DNA from: Verrucomicrobiia bacterium
GTDB lineage: Bacteria; Verrucomicrobiota; Verrucomicrobiia; Verrucomicrobiales; DEV007
Assembly: GCA_030425385.1 (NCBI GenBank)
Contig: JAUIAH010000036.1
Location: 16,236 to 80,235 of the forward strand
DNA: 64,000 bases
Reading direction: 5' to 3'
Numbering within the stretch: position 1 is the first letter of the stretch; each line of letters begins with the position of its first letter. The notes beneath the pieces are model-generated. The model made no database searches. It was not told the origin of the DNA and worked only from the letters and a program-made list of their open reading frames with translations. This document shows positions 45,619-53,052 of the stretch, in pieces. The translations under genes were made by a program, and so were the position numbers.

Positions 45619-46920
45619 TCAGAGCTGATGGACGGTCAGCTGGGGAGTTGTCCCCGTGCGATGGCAAAAGCGATCCCAGACCCAAGTGCCCACGCGCCGG
45701 CCTAGCTGACGCCCTCCTTCATCAGAAAAGGAGAAATGAATGCCTCCGTAGATGCGGCTCCTTCCCATCTCGATGGCACATGAGGTGAAGCTCTCGTAGC
45801 GGCGTCTCTCGTCAGGGACAGAGTCGCTGGTGGCTTCAAACGCCACGTGATCAGTTTGACAGAGACGCTTCAAAACTTCGGCACCTGATCCGGCAAAAGT
45901 GCTATGGCCCGAAACGTATTCGGGATGTGGTGGCGCTTCGAGAACGGATACCCAAGTGGCGTCGGCCACGGTCAGGGCATTGCCATCCTCGTCTGCGCGC
46001 CGAACGGCATCGATGGGGCGCCAAAGGCGATAGTGATACTTGGTGTCCCAACAGGCCACGGCAGCATCCGCCATCGCAAGATTCAAGACGGCGTAGGCCT
46101 TCAAGAGATCTTTGTCAGGAAAGTGCTGCTGCTCGCAGAGTTCGTTGAGAATGACGTTCCAGTGGCCTACCGGCGTGGCCGTCTTGGAGAAACAGGACCA
46201 GAAGGTAGCGGTCACATCTTCTGTTCGGGTCTCGGTCTTCCGCATTTGTCCTAACGCTTTCACTTCGTTGACGGCCTTTGCGTAGGCTTCCGAAGTGAGG
46301 CTGGGCGGGGGTGGAGGGCGGAACTGATCCGCACGCTCCAGGCAGAAAGGCGTCACCAAAGCCCACCCTGGAAGCTCGGGAGGGCGCAACCGTGGTGGGG
46401 TGCGCTGCCAGTGCCCAGGGGCCTTGGACGGGACATAGGTGATGGTGCGAGAGGCGCCATCACCAGAGCGCTTCTCTAGGTAGACCTTGGCTACTTGCCG
46501 GCCAATGGTCTGCCCAGCACGAAGGGATCCCTCGGGAGCTTCGATCGCTGCGCTCTCCCATAGTGCTTCAATCTTGGCCGTACTGCTAGGGCTCAAAGCT
46601 TGGCTCACGAGCTTCAGGGCCTGCAAGGCCGCCGCCTTGGGATGGGCGTTCTCCGGTTCTTCCGCAGGATCGATCTCCGAGAGGTAGCAGCCATCTGCCT
46701 CTCCCGCCGCCATGAGATAGGCATCGTGGGCAGCGAGATGGAGGATGGCAAGATTCCGAGCGACTAACGGAGGTGCCAAGGAATGCGCGCGCACTTCATC
46801 GAGATAGAGCGCGTTCCAATCAGCCACCCACGCCTCGCCTGCACGAACGCTTCCTAACAGAAGGCTCGTGCAGGCCAGAGCGAAGCAGGTCAGATTAGGG
46901 AGTGAGCGTGAATTCAGCAA
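45619..46920 (-). CDS. Exported vanadium-dependent haloperoxidase/PAP2-type phosphatase
   Basis: 433 aa from TTG 46920, chosen because it gives a signal peptide ('LPNLTCFALACTSLLLGSVRA') and only 26 bases of overlap with the upstream gene; the frame is open to 47007. Vanadate/phosphate site: 'KYHYRLWRPIDAV' (Lys/Arg), 'YVSGHSTFAGSG' (Ser-Gly-His) and 'GRSRIYGGIHFSF' (Arg and final His). This matches exported VHPO-like proteins. Whether it halogenates or dephosphorylates cannot be told. Last gene of the surface-protein cluster. Confidence 0.88.
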   Translation of the reverse strand: MLNSRSLPNLTCFALACTSLLLGSVRAGEAWVADWNALYLDEVRAHSLAPPLVARNLAILHLAAHDAYLMAAGEADGCYLSEIDPAEEPENAHPKAAALQALKLVSQALSPSSTAKIEALWESAAIEAPEGSLRAGQTIGRQVAKVYLEKRSGDGASRTITYVPSKAPGHWQRTPPRLRPPELPGWALVTPFCLERADQFRPPPPPSLTSEAYAKAVNEVKALGQMRKTETRTEDVTATFWSCFSKTATPVGHWNVILNELCEQQHFPDKDLLKAYAVLNLAMADAAVACWDTKYHYRLWRPIDAVRRADEDGNALTVADATWVSVLEAPPHPEYVSGHSTFAGSGAEVLKRLCQTDHVAFEATSDSVPDERRRYESFTSCAIEMGRSRIYGGIHFSFSDEGGRQLGRRVGTWVWDRFCHRTGTTPQLTVHQL

Positions 46921-48979
46921 AGGCTTGAACGGTTCCGAGACCTGCGGGGACGCTTGTCGAGAAAGTCGCCATGCCGGTCGCGTCGAGCGTGACATCAGGA
47001 TCGCCATCGGCGGGCAATTCGATCACACCTGTGCTTGTGGTCACGCGTAAGGTCACGGCCGTGCCTGTGGGAATGTTGGTTCCTTGAACGACGATATCGA
47101 TGGTGCCTTCCTCCGTGAAGACCACATCGGGAGAGGTCAAACTTCCAGAAGGCGGTTGCGCGACGTTGGTCCCGGAAACAGAGATGACGGCTAGGGTCGG
47201 TTCACTAGAGAAGTCAAACGACTCGACAGGTGCCGTGGCCGAGGGCACGGGGAAAGCGTTAGGTGCGAATGGGCGATAGAAGGCCTCGATTCGGACGCGA
47301 CCTCGGAGATCGTTGCTGTTGTTCCAGGCACGCGCATCGACAGAGCCATCGCCTTGCACGCGGTCGGCCACCAAGCGGATCGCGCCGCCAGAGCCGTAGC
47401 CACCGTAAGAGGCGCCTCCCCAGGAATAGTTGCCACCCTTAGCCTGGATCGTGCCGCCTGCAGGAATGGTGATGTCCAGGGAAGAAGCGATCAGAATCGC
47501 TCCACCACCAGCTCCACCATTGCCGCCGTTGGCGGTGTCAGAGGACGCTCCCCCGCCACCTCCAGAGCCGCCTAGAATGGGCTGAATCAATGTGTTTCCA
47601 TAGCTCGTGGCATAGGACGCGTGCCCCCCATACTCTCCCGAACCCGTGGGTGCGCTCCCGCCGCCCGGGCCCTGGCCTGGCGTTCCAGAATATTGGCCAG
47701 ACACGTCTTTGCGAATGCCGCCTAGGCCACCGTCGAATCCCCCGGGACCACCAATAGCGACTCGACCACTGGAATCGTTGGCCGGGCCCGATTCACCGTT
47801 GAGAATGACCCGACCATTGATTGTCACGTCCATCGTTGCCAACCATACCACCGGACTATTGGCGGCATTCTTGAGAAAGCGCACATCCACCCATTGGGGA
47901 ATGGTGATTGAGGTGTAATTCCACACCCCATTCGCTTTGGCCGACATATCGACCCAAAAATTGCGCTGGCAGAGCACGGACCAATCGGTGCCATCCCAAG
48001 CCGAGGTGCGTTGGAGCAATCGATCACCATTATCACCCCCAAAGAGAATAATCTTCTGCATGCCCGAATGCCAGACCATGCCGCTACCAGAACGGGCGAC
48101 ATCGGGATTGGTGGGGGAGAGCTTCACCCACTCATTGGAGCGATACGCCCAAGTCTGTGGAATGCTACAAAAGACCACGGGTTCGCCTCGAGTTTCATCG
48201 TAAGCCATGCGCATGAAACGACCGGCGTCGGGTGTGTCCGTTGAGCCAAGATTGCTCCAGGTCGTTCCATCAAAGGTATACGTTTTCCGATGCCATTCGG
48301 AATATAAGAAAGGCCGGGCATTGGCCGTATCCCACACCATGTCAGCGTAGTCCGTATAAAAACTAGACTCTGGTGAATTGGTGGTGACGACTTCCGTCCA
48401 CGTGGTCCCATTCCACACCCAAACGTCATGGAGCAAGCCTCCGTTCTGAGCTTTGCCCCCAAACATCAAGACATTCTGATTGGTCGCGTCCCAGATCATC
48501 AAGGGGTAGTCACGGGCTGGTGGGCTCGTGGCAGGAGCTTCTTCCGTCCAATCCGTGCCATCCCACGTCCACGTGGAGTCGGTGACTTGATTGGCGGGAT
48601 GGGTGCGACCACCAAACATGACGATCACCTGCCTGACAGGATCCCATACCATCTTGGGATCGGAGAGGGCGGGGACAAATGTGGTGGGTTGGACCTGTGC
48701 CCATTCGGTGCCATCAAAGAGCCAGGTCTCTCCGCGCCAAGCACTCGAACGACGCCCACTTTCGCCGCGGTCGTAGCCGCCGAAGCAGACCACGCGATTG
48801 CGCACCGGATCGTAGGCTGAGGCATGGCGATAGCGGTTGGGAAGGCTTGCTGGCGGTGCAAAGGCACCGTCCGAACCATCGGATCCACTTTCGTAAGGGA
48901 GATCAACGGCTGAGGTGAACGAAGTTCCTGCCAGAATGGCAAAGGCAGCAACGATAGGGAATCGAAGAGTCGATTTCAT
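46895..48979 (-). CDS. Exported Kelch-type repeat protein with Gly-rich middle
   Basis: 694 aa. Signal peptide (1-24). Residues about 50-330 hold at least five Kelch-like blades with 'VxFGG' cores and alternating 'W.(W/F)DGTxWT' strands. A Gly-rich segment (about 430-540: 'LGGSGGGGGASS', 'GGNGGAGGGAILIASS') follows, and the last about 95 residues form a beta-sandwich with 'PSGSLTSPDVVFTEEGTIDI'. Probably an outer-surface binding protein. It is 33 bases downstream of the LVIVD protein gene. Confidence 0.75.
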   Translation of the reverse strand: MKSTLRFPIVAAFAILAGTSFTSAVDLPYESGSDGSDGAFAPPASLPNRYRHASAYDPVRNRVVCFGGYDRGESGRRSSAWRGETWLFDGTEWAQVQPTTFVPALSDPKMVWDPVRQVIVMFGGRTHPANQVTDSTWTWDGTDWTEEAPATSPPARDYPLMIWDATNQNVLMFGGKAQNGGLLHDVWVWNGTTWTEVVTTNSPESSFYTDYADMVWDTANARPFLYSEWHRKTYTFDGTTWSNLGSTDTPDAGRFMRMAYDETRGEPVVFCSIPQTWAYRSNEWVKLSPTNPDVARSGSGMVWHSGMQKIILFGGDNGDRLLQRTSAWDGTDWSVLCQRNFWVDMSAKANGVWNYTSITIPQWVDVRFLKNAANSPVVWLATMDVTINGRVILNGESGPANDSSGRVAIGGPGGFDGGLGGIRKDVSGQYSGTPGQGPGGGSAPTGSGEYGGHASYATSYGNTLIQPILGGSGGGGGASSDTANGGNGGAGGGAILIASSLDITIPAGGTIQAKGGNYSWGGASYGGYGSGGAIRLVADRVQGDGSVDARAWNNSNDLRGRVRIEAFYRPFAPNAFPVPSATAPVESFDFSSEPTLAVISVSGTNVAQPPSGSLTSPDVVFTEEGTIDIVVQGTNIPTGTAVTLRVTTSTGVIELPADGDPDVTLDATGMATFSTSVPAGLGTVQAFAEFTLTP

Positions 48980-49012
48980 AACGGATTGGTGTGACGGTTA
49001 GGGTTCGGAAAT

Positions 49013-51712
49013 CTATGGGAGTTGGTGGTCGTAGCTATAAACAGGGGAGGCGACAAAGAAGGTGTTACCATCGGGTGAATCGTGACCAGCGACAGCATTG
49101 AGATAACTGACAGGGGCACTTGCGGTCGAATATTGGAAACCAGATGGCGGCACCTCCTGTTGAGCATTGAGAAAGCTCACTGGTGCGGAAACGATGGAGA
49201 AGGGAATGTTGCCATCAATGGCTCCGAGCGTCCCGTTGACATAAGAAACGATGAGGGAGCTGGCAGGGAAAAGCGGTGAAGAACTGGCGTCATTGGGATC
49301 CGTGCCTTCTTCGATCTCTGTGGGATCAGGCACTTTGTCGCCATCGGAATCAATCTGAAGCGCATCAGTTCCTGCAAGGATCTCTTCGCCATCTAGCAGA
49401 CCATCGAGATCTTGATCCTCAAATCCATCATCGATCCCATTGTTGTTTGTATCCGGATTGAGTGGGTCTTGATTGAGGATCACTTCTCCCGCATTGACCA
49501 AGCCATCGCCATCCGCATCCTCAAGGCCATCAGGCACGCCGTTCGCATCAGAATCAGGATTGTTCGATCCAAGACCTAAGGTCGCTTCCAAGTCATCAGG
49601 CACGCCATCGCGATCCGAGTCAATGAAGCTATAAACACGGAATCGCCCTACATAAGGTTGTTCTAACCGATTGCCAGCGAGGTCGCGCAAGACGGTACCC
49701 GCGCGAAGGCGATAAAGTCCAGGGATCGATGGCGAAGTGAGGACCAGTGCTAGGGTTGCCGTTTCCTCTGTGTAATCGAGGCGGTAGGGAACGAGGATAT
49801 CGTCTGCGGTGTCAAAGGCTCCATCAGGACCCACGCGCGCCAGACGAATGGAAGGCGCCAGCGTGCCGGGGGCGATCGGCTCACTAAAGTTGATCAGAAC
49901 GGTGGAAATTTGCCCGGTGACCGCGCCAGGCCTTGGGTTCATAGAGCGAATACGCGGAGGCGTCGCGTCAGGGACGAGATTGAAAGTCTGTGTGGGGCTC
50001 TGAGTGGCATTGCCGCCTGTATCAGTCGCAATGGCAAAGATCTCAAAGCTGTCTTTGTCGCCCACAATGGATGGACTGATAAGGCCAATCTCGAAGGGGA
50101 AATTGCCATCCAAGGCCACGGGTTGGCCATCGATATAGAATTCAACATTGCGCACGAGGACATCGTCAGAGACATCGGCGCGCACGGAGAAGACTTTCCC
50201 TTCCTCCACGGCTCCTTCTGATGATTGCACTTGCAGATCAAGCGTCGGCGGCACGTTTCCAGTATCGAATGCCAGATAATTGATAACCTGGAGCCCACGA
50301 TCACCGTCGGCGATGTAGGCCAGGCCATTGTAGAGGGACACCGCATTCGCACGCCCAGGCGTCGAGAACGTCGACACATAATCAGAGCCGAGGTTATCGG
50401 CACCCACATTATAAAGATCGACATCGTGATTGCCATCGGGCGTACTGTTAGGGGAGACGGCGGCAACGGCTTGGCCGGATCCAGAGGCCACGATGTGTTT
50501 CCAACCGCGTTGCGCGGTGGGGACCTGTTCCAGATGCACGGGAGCAGCAGGGTCCGAAATATCGAACGTGTTGAAGCCTGCCGTTTCCGTCGTGTAGAGG
50601 AAATCATCACCGACAAAGATCCGTTGCCGAACTTGCCCTGCGCCGATGGAGCCCGGAGACGTTTCTGTATCGACGCGGATGAGCGCGCCTTCTGCAATTT
50701 CGATCGTGTGAAGCGTGCCCGTCGTGAGGGCATAGACGTAACCATTGCGTTCGCCTAAATCCTGTATCTTGGCATTGATGAGCGTATTGCGGCCGACTTC
50801 AGCGCCAGTCACCATGTCAACCATCACCACGTCGCCGTTGTCGAGCCCGACAAAGGCAAAGTTTCCGCGAGCCGTCACGCAATTGGCGGGAGAACTGAAT
50901 CGTAGCAGGTGAATGATCTGCGCCGCTGGCGGATCAGAAATGTCCACCACCGCGAGACCTGCTTGGCGGTCGGCCACCGCGATGAGATTGCTAAAGCAGG
51001 CGACGGAAACAGCACTGCCAGGAGTGTCTACCTGAGCAATCCGCGTGGGGGCATCGCCCTGACGAACATTGAATACCGAAATCCCAGCTAACCCACAGGC
51101 CACAATGGCGGTGTTATTGATGGTGCATACATCCAAAGCGGCTGCCGGGGTGGGACCACTCGCGATGATGCCAGTCGCCGCGAAGAAGCCATCGAGCGGA
51201 TCTTTGCCTTGTTTCACTTCCTGGCCGTCTTTGAAGCCGTCCCCGTCCGTATCGGGATTGTTCGGATTGGTGCCAGCAATTTCCTCCAAGAAATCAGGCA
51301 AATCATCCATATCAGCGTCAGGCGCGCTCCCGGCTTCCGCTAATCGGTAGGGCATGCAGGCTATCTGACATTGATTCCCTGCCGGAGGCGTCGTGAAATC
51401 GATGTATCCGAATGAAAGGGTCTCGGCATAGAATGATAACATTCGAAAAGCCGTCTGAGGCGCGAGAATGATGCGATCAATTCCCTGCACGTCCATGGTG
51501 CCGCGCGCGACCGTTTCGTTTCGCTCAATATCGACGATCGACCAATAGAAGATGCCGCCTCCGAAGACATCGGGATCAACCGTATTGTTAGAAATCGTCA
51601 CGGCGCCTGAAGCTCCTGTCACTGGAGGAGTATCGGGGTCGTCCTGTGCTTGGACGACCGTCGACCCGATGAAACTGAGCACTAAGGTAGATAGAATGGT
51701 TAGCCGCTTCAT
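49013..51712 (-). CDS. Exported LVIVD/Ig-like/thrombospondin type 3 repeat protein
   Basis: 899 aa from ATG 51712, which lies inside the upstream stop (ATGA). Signal peptide ending 'STVVQAQ'. A first calcium-type segment (about 125-165, 'DADMDDLPDFLEEIAGTNPN') is followed by a beta-propeller of LVIVD-like repeats ('LIAVADRQAGLAVVDISDPP'), an Ig-like domain, a Big_5-like domain ('PPRIRSMNPRPGAVTG'), and a run of Asp-rich thrombospondin type 3 repeats (about 690-800, 'DSDRDGVPDDLEATLG'). Calcium-stabilised surface protein; no enzyme domain. Confidence 0.75.
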   Translation of the reverse strand: MKRLTILSTLVLSFIGSTVVQAQDDPDTPPVTGASGAVTISNNTVDPDVFGGGIFYWSIVDIERNETVARGTMDVQGIDRIILAPQTAFRMLSFYAETLSFGYIDFTTPPAGNQCQIACMPYRLAEAGSAPDADMDDLPDFLEEIAGTNPNNPDTDGDGFKDGQEVKQGKDPLDGFFAATGIIASGPTPAAALDVCTINNTAIVACGLAGISVFNVRQGDAPTRIAQVDTPGSAVSVACFSNLIAVADRQAGLAVVDISDPPAAQIIHLLRFSSPANCVTARGNFAFVGLDNGDVVMVDMVTGAEVGRNTLINAKIQDLGERNGYVYALTTGTLHTIEIAEGALIRVDTETSPGSIGAGQVRQRIFVGDDFLYTTETAGFNTFDISDPAAPVHLEQVPTAQRGWKHIVASGSGQAVAAVSPNSTPDGNHDVDLYNVGADNLGSDYVSTFSTPGRANAVSLYNGLAYIADGDRGLQVINYLAFDTGNVPPTLDLQVQSSEGAVEEGKVFSVRADVSDDVLVRNVEFYIDGQPVALDGNFPFEIGLISPSIVGDKDSFEIFAIATDTGGNATQSPTQTFNLVPDATPPRIRSMNPRPGAVTGQISTVLINFSEPIAPGTLAPSIRLARVGPDGAFDTADDILVPYRLDYTEETATLALVLTSPSIPGLYRLRAGTVLRDLAGNRLEQPYVGRFRVYSFIDSDRDGVPDDLEATLGLGSNNPDSDANGVPDGLEDADGDGLVNAGEVILNQDPLNPDTNNNGIDDGFEDQDLDGLLDGEEILAGTDALQIDSDGDKVPDPTEIEEGTDPNDASSSPLFPASSLIVSYVNGTLGAIDGNIPFSIVSAPVSFLNAQQEVPPSGFQYSTASAPVSYLNAVAGHDSPDGNTFFVASPVYSYDHQLP

Positions 51713-53046
51713 TGCTGACGTTGGATCAAATAAAGGACAAGCGCGATCAAGCCCACAACGAGTAGGCCGATGAGCACCGCCACCAGCCATGCGGAACCCG
51801 TCTTGGTGATCGCGGTGGGTGCTTGTGATTCAGGTTGGTCGGTGGTGGTCGGAGCTGCGAATTCTGGCTCGGACACGCGTTCCGCTTGTGGTTCCTCCTC
51901 TTCTTCGTCTCCACCGGAGACGAGTGGCTCTGGGGCTCGCGCGCCGAGGCTTAGCGTGTTCTCATCACCACCACTGATAGGAATAAGAACGGGGCGTTGG
52001 AAGAAATCGACATCCTTAAGGAGGTTGTCGAAAAGCCCATACATATAAAAGCTCACCAACTGAAAGGTATTGGTGTCAGGATCTCGATAAATCGTTTCGT
52101 AGAGCAATCGGTTGTCGCTCGTGAGATAGAAGACGAGTGTGGCGGGCGAGGCGTCCAATAGAAAGACTACCCGACGGCCTTGGGAGACGGAGTCCTCGAC
52201 GAAGGCTGCGTAGCGTTCGGTACCCATTTCATTGGCCCATTCGAGAAAGCGCTGGCCTGACGTGGGTGAGAATTGGGACCCGTAGGCTTGCGCATCACCC
52301 GATTTCAAAGCGGCGCAGGCATTGGCATAAAACGTAGCAGCAGGATGATCGGGAATGGCTGCCGTTTCATCGAAAGCGTTCCAATCGACGGAAAGCCCGT
52401 CAAAACACCACGTTGCCGAGGTGCCAGGTACCTGCCGAAGATAAGTGCGGTCAAGATTACCGCTGGGATCAGCAAATGCCGTGCTGTCGATCCCAAGGAG
52501 GGCCGCTTCTGTGATGACTGTCTTCAGGGCTTGCATGCCTGCCGTCGCGGGCTCTTCACGCCAGAAAGGTGCCTCGCCATTTGCCGCAATGCGAAAGGCG
52601 CGAGGAATCAGCCTCCCCTCGAGGGGCATTTGCCAGAGATACAGATCCTCGATTCCTAGAGAGATCCGGTGCGTCACGGTGGCGGCTCCCCAGCCATCGG
52701 CAAACGCATTGGCATAGGCGTTCGCCAAATTGACAGCATCAACCTCTGTGAAAGGCACGGGCTGGTGATAGCCGCCAGCCTCTTGGGCGTTGCCAGCGGA
52801 TAAGGCATCAATGAGTTGGCCAAATGCGCGTTCTGAGGGGAGCGATACCGTGTCTCCAAAGCGGTCGATGGGAATCCCGTAATCGGCGACATCCACTTCC
52901 AATAAAAGATCTGTCAGCACGCTCCCTTCATCGATCCGCACGGGCACGCGCAGGTGTCGCCGATCCATTCCGGCGGCTTGGCCGAAGGCTGGAAGATGGG
53001 GCGCGACACACATAACGTAAACGAGAGCCAGAACGAATATTCTCAC
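51709..53046 (-). CDS. Exported tail-anchored protein of unknown function
   Basis: 445 aa. Signal peptide (1-22), a folded domain of about 350 residues that I do not recognise (contains 'FTEVDAVNLANAYANAFADG' and 'YGSQFSPTSGQRFLEWANEM'), an acidic Thr/Pro/Glu linker ('GGDEEEEEPQAERVSEPE'), and one C-terminal hydrophobic helix ending in 'LYLIQRQQ'. It is thus anchored in a membrane by its tail with a stalk-like spacer. Six bases after the dockerin-like gene and overlapping the next gene; its place in the middle of the operon suggests a membrane anchor or assembly factor for the neighbouring exported proteins. Confidence 0.6.
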   Translation of the reverse strand: MRIFVLALVYVMCVAPHLPAFGQAAGMDRRHLRVPVRIDEGSVLTDLLLEVDVADYGIPIDRFGDTVSLPSERAFGQLIDALSAGNAQEAGGYHQPVPFTEVDAVNLANAYANAFADGWGAATVTHRISLGIEDLYLWQMPLEGRLIPRAFRIAANGEAPFWREEPATAGMQALKTVITEAALLGIDSTAFADPSGNLDRTYLRQVPGTSATWCFDGLSVDWNAFDETAAIPDHPAATFYANACAALKSGDAQAYGSQFSPTSGQRFLEWANEMGTERYAAFVEDSVSQGRRVVFLLDASPATLVFYLTSDNRLLYETIYRDPDTNTFQLVSFYMYGLFDNLLKDVDFFQRPVLIPISGGDENTLSLGARAPEPLVSGGDEEEEEPQAERVSEPEFAAPTTTDQPESQAPTAITKTGSAWLVAVLIGLLVVGLIALVLYLIQRQQ

Positions 53047-53052
53047 AAATAC

